DNA of 64,000 bases from Pseudomonadota bacterium (GTDB lineage Bacteria > Pseudomonadota > Alphaproteobacteria > Rhizobiales > Xanthobacteraceae): contig CAUJJN010000192.1 in NCBI GenBank assembly GCA_963204905.1, forward strand, positions 1 through 64,000, written 5' to 3'. The position numbers were made by a program, and so were the translations under genes. The notes under the pieces are model-generated. The model was not told the origin of the DNA. It saw nothing but the letters and a program-made list of their open reading frames with translations, and searched no databases. Below, piece after piece: positions 1 to 9,535 of this stretch. The stretch's first letter is position 1, and every line of letters begins with the position of its first letter.

Positions 1-1
1 G

Positions 2-664
2 CCACTGTTCTTCGTAATCGGATACGTGATCCAGCGGATCATTCTCAATCGGGTGATCACGGCCCCGGTATTGGTGACCCTGACATTGACGTTCGGGCTC
101 GATCTGATCCTGAACAACGCGATGATCTATTACTTCAAGGCAGACTACCGGAAGCTGACGCTGACGCCGCCGATGGGATCGGTATCCATCTTCGACGTAG
201 TGGTCCCGGTCGATCGTCTGATCGCGACGGGCGCGGCGCTGGCGCTGACTTTCGTGTTGTATCTGATCCTGCGCCGCCTGCGTGTGGGACGTGCGATCAT
301 TGCGGTGCGGCTTGATCGGGATGCCGCGGTTCTGATGGGCGTCAACGTCAATTCGATCTATGCCGTCGCGTTTGGCCTTGGCGCGGCGCTGGCGGGATGT
401 GCCGGCGTGTTGATGGCGCTGATCTTTCCGATTTCACCGCTGACCTCGACGGCCTATCTCGGCAAGGCATTCGTGGTTTGCGTGCTCGGTGGTCTCGGGA
501 GCGTCTCTGGCGCGCTGGCCGGGGGAATTCTGCTGGCGCTGATCGAGGGTGTCGGATCGGCCATGCTTGGGCCAGCTCATGCGACGACGCTCTCGTTCGT
601 GCTGCTGATCATATTCTTGATTCTGAGGCCGCAGGGCTTGCTCGGTCGGAAGGGTTTCGAATGA
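2..664 (+). CDS. livH: Branched-chain amino acid-type ABC transporter permease (LivH family), 5' truncated by window edge
   Basis: Frame stays open to base 2 upstream of the listed M at 26; LivH-type motifs (GVNVNSIYAVAFGLGAALAGCAGVL, LGGLGSVSGALAGGILLALIEG); followed by livM/G/F. Confidence 0.9.
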   Translation, partial: PLFFVIGYVIQRIILNRVITAPVLVTLTLTFGLDLILNNAMIYYFKADYRKLTLTPPMGSVSIFDVVVPVDRLIATGAALALTFVLYLILRRLRVGRAIIAVRLDRDAAVLMGVNVNSIYAVAFGLGAALAGCAGVLMALIFPISPLTSTAYLGKAFVVCVLGGLGSVSGALAGGILLALIEGVGSAMLGPAHATTLSFVLLIIFLILRPQGLLGRKGFE

Positions 665-1596
665 GCCGCACGAATCTCATCCTGCTGGCCCTGATCGCCT
701 GCATCGCCGCACTGCCGCTGCTCGGCAGCGCCTATACGCTGCGCCTTGGGACCATCGCGTGCATGTACGCGATCATGGCGCTGTCGTGGAACGTGGTTGG
801 TGGGTTTGCGGGTTATCCGTCGTTCGCGACCGCGGCCTTCTTCGGGCTCGGTGCCTATACCGGCGGTGTGTTGCTGGCCCGCGGCATGCCGTTGGCTGCG
901 GCGATCCCGATCGCAGGAGTGGGCTGCTTCCTGCTCGCGGGACTGCTCGGTGCCGCTCTTCTGCGTCTGCGGGGTCACTATTTTGCGATTGCCAGCCTGT
1001 CGCTGATCGAGGTGTTCCGCGAACTGGTCAACAATGCCACCGACCTTACCGGTGGCGGCATGGGCCTGAACATTCCGCTGGCGGCGAGCGCCGGCGTGAT
1101 GGCCGATGCGACGTTCTTCTTTTATCTGATGTGGGGCGTCTTGCTTGTCACCGCCGTAGCGGTGATTGCCGTCTCCATGTCCAAGCTCGGCTTCGGCTTG
1201 TCCTGCATCATGCAAAATGAAACCGCTGCCAACATGGTGGGGCTCAATACCACGCTCTACAAAAGCATCGCATTCGGTCTGTCCGCATGTTTCGTCGGTG
1301 CGGCTGGCGCCGTCTACGCAGCATGGGTTCACTACATCGATCCGTCGGACGTGTTCGACATCCTCTATTCGGTCAAACCGATCGTGATGGCGCTGATCGG
1401 CGGCCTGGGATCGCCGCTGGGTGTCACCATCGGCGCGTTCGTCTATCTCGGTCTCGAGGAGATCGTCTGGCGCAACTACATCCAGATTCACAGCGGTGTT
1501 CTTGGTGTTCTGATCGTTCTCCTGCTGCTGTTCCTGCCGCACGGACTGACCTCGTTGCGGGGCTGGCGCTTGTGGGGGAGGGCGAAGAATGTCTGA
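661..1596 (+). CDS. livM: Branched-chain amino acid-type ABC transporter permease (LivM family)
   Basis: ATG at 661 (MSRTNLILLALIACIAALPL) overlaps the livH stop; LRGHYFAIASLSLIEVFRELVNN and GGLGSPLGVTIGAFVYLGLEE motifs. Confidence 0.9.
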   Translation: MSRTNLILLALIACIAALPLLGSAYTLRLGTIACMYAIMALSWNVVGGFAGYPSFATAAFFGLGAYTGGVLLARGMPLAAAIPIAGVGCFLLAGLLGAALLRLRGHYFAIASLSLIEVFRELVNNATDLTGGGMGLNIPLAASAGVMADATFFFYLMWGVLLVTAVAVIAVSMSKLGFGLSCIMQNETAANMVGLNTTLYKSIAFGLSACFVGAAGAVYAAWVHYIDPSDVFDILYSVKPIVMALIGGLGSPLGVTIGAFVYLGLEEIVWRNYIQIHSGVLGVLIVLLLLFLPHGLTSLRGWRLWGRAKNV

Positions 1597-2338
1597 GATT
1601 CTTCGACTCCAATCGGTATCGCGCCGGTTCGGCGGGCTTCAGGCGCTGCGTGATGTCTCGCTGTCGGTGAGCAAAGGCGAGGTGATCGGACTGATCGGGC
1701 CGAACGGCGCGGGAAAGACCACGCTGGTCAATGTCGTCACGGGCGTGACACCGGCGACCGCCGGCACTGTCACGTTCGACGGTCGGGATATCACCAGGGT
1801 CAAGACCTATCGATCGGCGCGGCTCGGCCTGTCGCGGACGTTCCAGATCGTTCAGCCTTTCGCCCAATTCAGCGCACTTGATAACGTTGCGGCGGCCGCG
1901 CTGTTTTCGCAGCCCGGAGAGGGTTTGAAAGCGGCGCGCGAGGAAGCGCGGCGGCATCTGGCATTTGTCGGACTGGAAGCCCAGTCCGGACAGCAGGCCG
2001 CAACCCTGACGCTGGCGATGCGGAAGCGGCTGGAACTGGCGAAGGCGCTGGCGATGCGACCGAAACTGTTGTTCCTCGACGAGGTCAATGCCGGCCTCAA
2101 CAGCGCCGAGGTCGAGCGTGCTACCGAACTCATTCACCAGCTTGCCGCCGATGGCATCACGATCGTGATGATCGAGCATCTGATGAAGGTGGTACTCAAC
2201 GTTTGTTCGCGGATCGTCGTCCTGCACAATGGGCAACTCATCGCCGACGGTCAGCCGCGCGACGTGATGACCAATCCGGCGGTGATCGAAGCCTATCTCG
2301 GTCAGCAATATGCGCAAAGGATCGGGGCCCATGGTTGA
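1589..2338 (+). CDS. livG: ABC transporter ATP-binding protein (LivG family)
   Basis: Walker A GPNGAGKTT; LivG-type layout; overlaps livM end; unusual C-loop and Walker B (see findings). Confidence 0.9.
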   Translation: MSEILRLQSVSRRFGGLQALRDVSLSVSKGEVIGLIGPNGAGKTTLVNVVTGVTPATAGTVTFDGRDITRVKTYRSARLGLSRTFQIVQPFAQFSALDNVAAAALFSQPGEGLKAAREEARRHLAFVGLEAQSGQQAATLTLAMRKRLELAKALAMRPKLLFLDEVNAGLNSAEVERATELIHQLAADGITIVMIEHLMKVVLNVCSRIVVLHNGQLIADGQPRDVMTNPAVIEAYLGQQYAQRIGAHG

Positions 2339-3074
2339 TCCTCTGGCGGCGGATGAGTTGATCGTCGAATTGAAGGGGCTGCGCGCCGGCTACGGCGAGA
2401 TCCAGGTGCTGTGGGGCATCGATCTTCCCGTGCGCAAGGGTGAAATCACCGCCCTGATCGGCTCGAATGGTGCGGGCAAGACCACCTTGATGCGGGCTTT
2501 GTCCGGATTGATTCCGGTTCAGTCCGGAACCTACTTGTGCGAGGGCGAAGATCTCTCGAAAGCGGCGGCGGCCACTATCCTTTCGCGGGGTATTGTCCAT
2601 GTGCCGGAAGGCCGGCGTCTGTTCGGCGCCATGAGCGTTGAAGACAACCTGCTGATGGGCGCCTACTCGCGCCACGTCGCATCATCCGAACTGAAACGCG
2701 ATCTCGATCGCGTCTACACGACGTTCCCCAAGCTGTTCGAGCGCCGCAATCAGGCATCGGCGACGCTGTCGGGCGGTGAGCAGCAGATGTGTGCGATCGG
2801 CCGTGGCCTGATGAGCGCGCCGAAGCTGTTGATGGTGGACGAGTTGTCGCTCGGCCTGTCGCCGCTGCTTGTCGAACAACTCGTCGCGGCGCTGCGGGCG
2901 TTGAATGCCGAGGGCATGTCGATCCTGCTGGTGGAGCAGGACGTCATCACCGCGCTGGACCTTTGCGATACTGCGTTCGTGATGGACATGGGCCGCATCG
3001 TGCGGTCCGGTTCCGGACAGGATCTCCTCGCCGATCCGATCATCGGCGAAGCTTATCTGGGCGTGCTCAAATAG
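2331..3074 (+). CDS. livF: ABC transporter ATP-binding protein (LivF family)
   Basis: Walker A GSNGAGKTT, LSGGEQQM signature, LVEQD; likely ATG at 2331 overlapping the livG stop. Confidence 0.9.
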   Translation: MVDPLAADELIVELKGLRAGYGEIQVLWGIDLPVRKGEITALIGSNGAGKTTLMRALSGLIPVQSGTYLCEGEDLSKAAAATILSRGIVHVPEGRRLFGAMSVEDNLLMGAYSRHVASSELKRDLDRVYTTFPKLFERRNQASATLSGGEQQMCAIGRGLMSAPKLLMVDELSLGLSPLLVEQLVAALRALNAEGMSILLVEQDVITALDLCDTAFVMDMGRIVRSGSGQDLLADPIIGEAYLGVLK

Positions 3075-3128
3075 TTTCTGCGCGCTCATCGCCCATCTTC
3101 CCCCGACTGAAAGAGGTAAAGCGTCATC

Positions 3129-3884
3129 ATGACCGAGACTGTTGAACTGCGTGACGGTGGCTACAGGTATATTCCCGGCGTCAGCCAGTATTCCGCCGGC
3201 GTCGGCGCGTTGCCGGGCTTCGCCATGGAGCGCGTTCGCTTCGCTAATCCGGTGCCGATCAAGGAAGGCTTTGCCCGCGCGGCCGAGATTATCAAGGCCG
3301 CCGGTCGTCCGCTCACCGCCTTCGCCGCTTGCGAATTGCGATCGCCGGCACCGTTCACCGAAAGCGGCTTCAAGAGCTTCAACGGTGAATATACCCAATT
3401 TCTCGATCAGTGGGGCCTCATGAAGGGCGGCGCTAATCCGGTCGCGCGCAGCAATGTCTGCCCGAAGGTCAACCCGCCGGCGGTGCCGAGCTTCCATGCG
3501 TTTTCATTCACGGTGGAAGCGGCCAATGCGCCGGACTCCTTCGTCGTTGCCGGCAGCGGCGAGGCTCCGGAAGGCAAGGGCGATTATCGCGAGCATACGG
3601 TTCGTCTGGGCGACACCAGCCCGGCCGCGATGGTGGAAAAGGCCAAATGGGTGCTCGGTGAAATGGAGCGCCGCATGGGTGCGTTCGGCGGTACCTGGAG
3701 CAAGCTGACGGGCGTGCAGCTCTACACCGTGCACGATATCTTCCCGTTCCTTGAAGCTGAACTGGCCAAGCGTGGCGTTTTCCGCAACGGCCTGACGTGG
3801 CATTTCAACCGGCCGCCGGTGGTGGATCTGGAATACGAAATGGATTGCCGCCGCGTCTTCAACGAACGGGTGGTCGAAGCCTGA
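3129..3884 (+). CDS. RidA/YjgF-like protein, resembling 2-aminomuconate deaminase (CnbZ-type) proteins
   Basis: 251 aa, YIPGVSQYSAGVGALPGFAMERVRF...YTVHDIFPFLEAEL; same strand 54 nt downstream of livF. Confidence 0.5.
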   Translation: MTETVELRDGGYRYIPGVSQYSAGVGALPGFAMERVRFANPVPIKEGFARAAEIIKAAGRPLTAFAACELRSPAPFTESGFKSFNGEYTQFLDQWGLMKGGANPVARSNVCPKVNPPAVPSFHAFSFTVEAANAPDSFVVAGSGEAPEGKGDYREHTVRLGDTSPAAMVEKAKWVLGEMERRMGAFGGTWSKLTGVQLYTVHDIFPFLEAELAKRGVFRNGLTWHFNRPPVVDLEYEMDCRRVFNERVVEA

Positions 3885-3904
3885 CGCGATGAGGTGAGAA
3901 CGAG

Positions 3905-3940
3905 GCCGGACGTGCGACATGCGCGTCCGGCTTTCTCTTG
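3905..3940 (+). terminator. Probable Rho-independent terminator after the 3129-3884 gene
   Basis: Inverted repeat GCCGGACG ... CGTCCGGC (3905-3912 / 3924-3931) followed by TTTCTCTT, 20 nt after the stop codon. Confidence 0.6.
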
Positions 3941-3971
3941 CGGAGACGAAGGCGATTGATGCCGAGTTGAT

Positions 3972-5204
3972 TTAAGCAGCGCCGCTTTGCTTCAAGGCGA
4001 TGATTTCATCGGGATTGAAACCGAATTCCTTTAATACCTCGTCGGTATGCTCACGGAATTCGGGCGGCCGTGCCACAATGCGGCTCGGCGTGCGTGACAG
4101 CGTGACGGGTTGCGCGACCAACTCGAACTTGCGTCCGTCGTCTGAAGGCACTTCCTGCGCCATTTGCAGATGCTTCACCTGCGGATCTGCGAAGGTCTGG
4201 TCGATGCTATAGATCGGGCCGCAGGGTATGCCGGCGTTGTTCAGCATCTCGACCCACTCGCCTGTCGTTCGCGTCGCGGTGCGGGCCTCGATGGCGGCAT
4301 TGAGCATGTCGCGATTTTTGGATCGGGCCGAAGCGGTGGCGTAGGCCGGATCGGTGATCCACCCCGGCGCGCCAAGCGCTTCGGCGCAACGCTTCCAGAT
4401 TTTGCCGCCCGTGGTTGCGATGTTGATGAAACCATCCGATGTTTTGAAGACGCCGGTCGGAATGCTGGTGGGGTGGTTGTTGCCTGCTTGTCGCGCGACT
4501 TCTTTTTCGACGAGCCAGCGGGCTGCCTGAAAATCCAACATGAAAATCTGCGCTTGCAGCAGCGAGGTCTGGACCCATTGGCCTTCTCCAGAGACGTCGC
4601 GCTCCAGCAAGGCGGTGAGAATGCCCATCGCGCAAAAGAGGCCCGCGGTGAGGTCAGCGACCGGAATGCCGACACGCATCGGGCCTTGGCCGGGCGCACC
4701 GGTGATCGACATCAGCCCGCCCATGCCTTGTGCAATCTGATCGAAGCCTGGACGTTTGTGATAGGGGCCGTCCTGCCCAAAGCCGGAGATGCTGCCATAG
4801 ACAAGGCGTGGATTGATCCGTCGCAGGCTGTCGTAGTCGATGCCGAGTTTGATTTTGACATCTGGCCGGAAGTTCTCGACCACAACGTCCGCTTTCGCCG
4901 CAAGGCGCAGAAAGGCGGCGAGACCTTCCGGCTTCTTCAAATCGAGCGCGATGGCGCGTTTGTTGCGATGCAGGTTCTGGAAGTCCGAGCCGTGACGTGG
5001 TCCTCCGGGCTGTTCACCACTCGCATCATCCGATGGGGCCTCGATCTTGATGACGTTTGCGCCCCAATCCGCCAACTGCCTGACGGCGGTTGGGCCTGAG
5101 CGGACGCGAGTGAGATCGAGAACGGTGAAGCGGGCAAGCGCCGCGGAAGCGGACGGAAACGGCATAAGAAAGGCTCCGGCGGGTACTGGGAAAACAACAG
5201 CCAT
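3972..5204 (-). CDS. CaiB/BaiF (family III) CoA-transferase
   Basis: VLDLTRVRSGPTAVRQLADWGANVIKIE, NFRPDVKIKLGIDY, VGIPVADLTAG motifs. Confidence 0.9.
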   Translation of the reverse strand: MAVVFPVPAGAFLMPFPSASAALARFTVLDLTRVRSGPTAVRQLADWGANVIKIEAPSDDASGEQPGGPRHGSDFQNLHRNKRAIALDLKKPEGLAAFLRLAAKADVVVENFRPDVKIKLGIDYDSLRRINPRLVYGSISGFGQDGPYHKRPGFDQIAQGMGGLMSITGAPGQGPMRVGIPVADLTAGLFCAMGILTALLERDVSGEGQWVQTSLLQAQIFMLDFQAARWLVEKEVARQAGNNHPTSIPTGVFKTSDGFINIATTGGKIWKRCAEALGAPGWITDPAYATASARSKNRDMLNAAIEARTATRTTGEWVEMLNNAGIPCGPIYSIDQTFADPQVKHLQMAQEVPSDDGRKFELVAQPVTLSRTPSRIVARPPEFREHTDEVLKEFGFNPDEIIALKQSGAA

Positions 5205-5371
5205 CCGAGGGTCTGGACCGTCAGACTATCCGCTCGATCGTGGTCAGCAAAGTGCGATACGGACGGCAGGAGGCCGATTCCAAGGGCAGCGACGATATGC
5301 TAGATACGCCCGCGTCTGTCTCAGCTTGGCGTGATGGCGCGCCACCTGGCAGGTGAAATGAAGGACATCGG

Positions 5372-6391
5372 ATGCGCGTTCTTGTCACCGGAACTGCCGG
5401 GTTCATAGGCTTTCACACGGCGAAGCGACTGTTGGAGCGTGGCGATTCAGTTGTCGGAATCGATGTCGTCAACGACTACTACGATCCCGCCTTGAAAGAG
5501 GCGCGCCTAAAGGTCCTGGCAAATGTCGCTGCGCAGTCGCGCGGCAGCTATCAGTTTATTCGTGCCGACCTCGCGGACCGTCGTACGCTCGATTCATGTT
5601 TCGCGTTCCACACGTTTGATCGGGTGATCCATCTCGCGGCTCAAGCCGGCGTGCGCTACAGCCTGGAAAATCCGCGTGCATATGTCGACAGCAATATCGT
5701 TGCCTTCACGCATCTGCTGGAGGCCTGCCGAGAGGCGGCTACTCCGCACTTGGTTTATGCCAGCACCAGCAGCGTCTACGGCGGGAATACACGGATGCCG
5801 TTCAGCGAGCATCATGGCGCGGATCACCCGCTGCAATTCTACGCTGCCACCAAGCGCGCCAACGAGTTGATGGCGCACAGTTACAGCCATCTGTTTGAAC
5901 TCCCGACGACGGGATTGCGGTTCTTCACTGTCTATGGCCCTTGGGGGCGGCCCGACATGGCGCTGTTCCTGTTTACGCGCAACATCATCGCCGGGCAGCC
6001 GATAAAATTGTTCAACAATGGCGCACATATGCGCGACTTCACCTACATCGATGATATCGTCGACGGCGTGCTTCTCGCCAGTGACGATATCGCGTGTCCG
6101 GATCCGCAGTGGAATAGCGATGATCCTGATCCGGCGACGAGCAATGCACCGTTCCGGATATTCAACATTGGGAACAACGCGCCGGTGTCGCTGGCTGATT
6201 ATGTCGAGGCAATTGAAATCGCCGTCGGCAAGAAGGCCATCCGGGAGTTGCTGCCGATGCAACCGGGAGACGTGCCCAATACGTTCGCGGATATCAGCCT
6301 GATTGCGTCGCGGGTGGGTTATCAACCGCGGGTCCCGGTGGCGGAAGGCGTCACGCGTTTTGTGCAGTGGTATCGCGACTATTTCGGCTGA
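5372..6391 (+). CDS. NAD-dependent epimerase, UDP-glucuronate 4-epimerase-like
   Basis: [41 protein letters not shown], YxxxK catalytic region, [11 protein letters not shown]. Confidence 0.85.
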   Translation: MRVLVTGTAGFIGFHTAKRLLERGDSVVGIDVVNDYYDPALKEARLKVLANVAAQSRGSYQFIRADLADRRTLDSCFAFHTFDRVIHLAAQAGVRYSLENPRAYVDSNIVAFTHLLEACREAATPHLVYASTSSVYGGNTRMPFSEHHGADHPLQFYAATKRANELMAHSYSHLFELPTTGLRFFTVYGPWGRPDMALFLFTRNIIAGQPIKLFNNGAHMRDFTYIDDIVDGVLLASDDIACPDPQWNSDDPDPATSNAPFRIFNIGNNAPVSLADYVEAIEIAVGKKAIRELLPMQPGDVPNTFADISLIASRVGYQPRVPVAEGVTRFVQWYRDYFG

Positions 6392-6417
6392 CGTGCCATT
6401 CTTGTCGGGCGGCGGTC

Positions 6418-7734
6418 TCAGTGCGGCGGCCCCGGCCGGCCGATGCTCTCGTAAGTGAATCCGGCCGCTTCGACATCCTCGCGCCGATAGATATTGCGGA
6501 GGTCGACGATGATCGGTTGGCGCATGTCGCTGTGCAGCCGCTTGAGGTCGAGGGCGCGAAATTGCACCCACTCGGTGACGATCACCAGTGCATCGGTATC
6601 CTTGGCGCAGGCGTAGGCATCCTCGCAGTATTCGATATCAGGTAGTTCGCGCTGCGCCTGTGACATGCCGGCCGGATCGAAGGCGCGAACGCGTGCGCCC
6701 ATATCGAGCAGGCCGGTCACCAGGGGAATCGATGGTGCTTCCCGCATGTCGTCGGTGTCCGGCTTGAAGGTGAGACCAAGCACCGCAATCGTCTTGCCGC
6801 GCAACTGCCCCCCGAGCGTTGCGGCAACCTTGCGCGCCATCGCCCGCTTGCGGTTTTCGTTCACCGCGAGAACGGCATCGACGATGCGGAGCGGTACGTC
6901 GTGATCGAGTGCGATCTTCAGCAGCGCGCGGGTATCCTTTGGAAAGCATGATCCGCCGAATCCAGGGCCTGCATGCAGGAATTTGGTGCCGATCCTGTTG
7001 TCGAGGCCGATCCCGCGCGCCACTTCCTGAATATTGACGCCAACTTTTTCGGCAAGGTCGGCCATCTCGTTGATGAAAGTGATCTTGGTAGCCAGGAAAG
7101 CGTTCGCGGCGTATTTGATCATCTCGGCGGTACGTCGCGCTGTGAACATGATAGGCGCCTGATTGAGCGACAGCGGCCGATAGATGTCCCCCAGCACCTT
7201 GCGGGCCCGCTCGTCATCGGTTCCGACCACGATACGGTCAGGAAATTTGAAGTCCCGGATTGCAGCGCCTTCGCGCAGAAATTCCGGGTTTGACGCCACC
7301 ACGACATCGGCCTGCGGATTTGTTTCGTGGATCAGGCGCTCGACTTCGTCACCCGTGCCGACCGGAACGGTCGATTTGGTGACAACGACAGTGAACCCCC
7401 TGATGGCCGCCGCGATCTCCCGCGCGGCGGTGTAGACATAGGCCAGGTCGGCGTGACCGTCGCCACGTCGCGATGGCGTGCCTACCGCGATGAATACGGC
7501 GTCGGCTTCGCCGACGGCCTCGGTGAGGGTTGTGGTGAAGTCAAGGCGGCCGGCGCGGACGTTGGTCGCGACGAGATCATCAAGGCCGGGTTCGAAGATC
7601 GGAATCTCGCCGCGGGCGAGGGCGGCAATTTTCTCAGCATCCCTATCGACACAAACAACCTGATTGCCGAAATCCGCAAAGCAGGCACCGGAGACGAGAC
7701 CGACGTAGCCGGTCCCGATCATCGCGATTTTCAT
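6418..7734 (-). CDS. ugd: UDP-glucose 6-dehydrogenase
   Basis: MKIAMIGTGYVGLVSGACFADFGNQVVCVD, AANAFLATKITFINE, GPGFGGSCFPKDT, LGLTFKPDTDDMREAPS. Confidence 0.95.
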   Translation of the reverse strand: MKIAMIGTGYVGLVSGACFADFGNQVVCVDRDAEKIAALARGEIPIFEPGLDDLVATNVRAGRLDFTTTLTEAVGEADAVFIAVGTPSRRGDGHADLAYVYTAAREIAAAIRGFTVVVTKSTVPVGTGDEVERLIHETNPQADVVVASNPEFLREGAAIRDFKFPDRIVVGTDDERARKVLGDIYRPLSLNQAPIMFTARRTAEMIKYAANAFLATKITFINEMADLAEKVGVNIQEVARGIGLDNRIGTKFLHAGPGFGGSCFPKDTRALLKIALDHDVPLRIVDAVLAVNENRKRAMARKVAATLGGQLRGKTIAVLGLTFKPDTDDMREAPSIPLVTGLLDMGARVRAFDPAGMSQAQRELPDIEYCEDAYACAKDTDALVIVTEWVQFRALDLKRLHSDMRQPIIVDLRNIYRREDVEAAGFTYESIGRPGPPH

Positions 7735-7740
7735 GAGACG

Positions 7741-8988
7741 TTATCCTTTGGCGGAGTTTGCAAAGGTCGCGGGTGCTGGTGTCGCGAGCACCATGCCGCC
7801 CGCCACGCCAACGCCGAGGACATACATCCATCCGGCATGGAAGTCGAACAAATGGGAATTGAAGGCCGACGTTAGCATGTTCTGTGTCACGACGAGCAAA
7901 CCGATCCAATGCGCGAGGCTCGTGCCACGGAATAGCAGAAGATGGCTCAGCCACATCGCATAGAGAATGACGACGCCGACTATCCCCCACTGGACAGCGG
8001 CGTAGAGGGTCTGGTTGTGCGGGTTGGCGATGACTTCCGCCGCTGCACCGCTCTGGTTGGCGGAAGCTTTGGTGAACAGCAGCTTGACTGACCCGGTACC
8101 GTGGCCGATCACCGGCGCTTCACGGAAGAATTGCAGCGACTTGCGCCAGAACTCGAGCCGCAGTCCGACCGAAGTGGCTTCATTGGCTGTCTCGTAAGCT
8201 TGATATTGCGAGAAGAAGGTGGCCGTCCTTTCTCGCAGGCTGGGCGACGTGAACCAGACCGCTGCGATGAGGAGAATAACCGCCCCAAGCACGGCCGTCA
8301 TGCCACGCCGGCTAAGATAGAGCAGTGCGAAGGCACCCAACATGATCGGCATCGTCACGATCGCCGTTCGCGAAACCACGACGAAGGCCATATTGGCGAA
8401 AAAGCCTGCCGCGATGGTCGCCAATATAACTACTTTTTGCCATTGCCGCTGGCGAGCGGCCTGCGCGATCACATAAAATACACCGACCGTGCAGAGCGCG
8501 AATTCCTGGCTTTGATCGATGTAGTTCTTGACCGGTACGCCATAGTAGGCGTCCGGCTTCAACGCCAGCCGGGGCTCGATCGCCACGATCCAGGACAAGA
8601 CCATCAGAACGGTACTTGAGACGAAGAAGGCGGCGAATACCCAGAAGCCTCGTGACGAACGCCGGAAATGGTATATCAACAGGGGAATGGCAAGAAGTTT
8701 AGCCAACGGTCCGATGCCATAAAGTCGTGCATCCCAAGGCGCGGAGGACCATAAAGTGCCGATCAAGGCGAGTAGGAAAAAGCCGACCGGCAAAAAACAG
8801 ATGGGACGCTTCAAGAATTGCAGGAACTCATCGAAGTTGATGATCGGCAGTAGGGACAGCAGCCACAGACCAACGAAGATGGCGGGGAGGGAGGTCGACC
8901 ACGGGAGCGACGCCGCAATCAAGACCACCAAAAGGTCGGCTGGATAGAGCGAAGTCGTGACGCGGGGAAGCCAGGATCGAGCTGCCAT
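7741..8988 (-). CDS. O-antigen ligase/polymerase family membrane protein (WaaL/Wzy-like)
   Basis: Multiple TM segments and RLEFWRKSLQFFREAPVIGHGTGS...NPHNQTLYAAVQWGIVG (Wzy_C-type motif); 6 nt upstream of ugd on the same strand. Confidence 0.8.
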   Translation of the reverse strand: MAARSWLPRVTTSLYPADLLVVLIAASLPWSTSLPAIFVGLWLLSLLPIINFDEFLQFLKRPICFLPVGFFLLALIGTLWSSAPWDARLYGIGPLAKLLAIPLLIYHFRRSSRGFWVFAAFFVSSTVLMVLSWIVAIEPRLALKPDAYYGVPVKNYIDQSQEFALCTVGVFYVIAQAARQRQWQKVVILATIAAGFFANMAFVVVSRTAIVTMPIMLGAFALLYLSRRGMTAVLGAVILLIAAVWFTSPSLRERTATFFSQYQAYETANEATSVGLRLEFWRKSLQFFREAPVIGHGTGSVKLLFTKASANQSGAAAEVIANPHNQTLYAAVQWGIVGVVILYAMWLSHLLLFRGTSLAHWIGLLVVTQNMLTSAFNSHLFDFHAGWMYVLGVGVAGGMVLATPAPATFANSAKG

Positions 8989-9535
8989 TGTCTTATGATG
9001 CCATCACGTCTCGGTTGACTGCAGAGTAACTCAAAAGCGCAACCACATCCGTGAAGCGTGAATCAATTCTTGAAAAATGACTTTTAACGATATTGTCGGT
9101 CGGTCACACTGGAAAAGTCACCGAAAATGTCGAACGGGTACCGACACTATTACAAATTAACGATGATCTAGAAAGATATAGGGGCTGTTTCCCCAGACCA
9201 CTCTCAATGGTTATAAAACAATAAATCATCAAATTAAAGGGGCGGGCCGGCAACACGGAACCGTCGGATTCGAACCCGCCGGCAGTTCCACGAACGGCTC
9301 TTTGATATTGGGTTGGTATACTACGGAAAAAGTGCCATGGACGGACGATGCCGGCTCGGAGCGATTTGCCGCCGATCGGACGGGGTCTCGGGCGCTTGTG
9401 CCTGGTACTACAAGCATTTGGCACGGTTCATGTGGCGAGGGCGAATCCCGACCGGTTTTGGCCTAAACCGGTGACCTGGCTATGGCGAATCTGATCTGAC
9501 CCAGTTGCGCGAACATCGCGCTCCACAGGATTTCA

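Noticed and set aside
577-1542. 321-aa antisense ORF over livM
   Set aside because: Low-complexity, His/Arg/Asp-rich shadow of a real coding frame in GC-rich DNA; no recognisable fold
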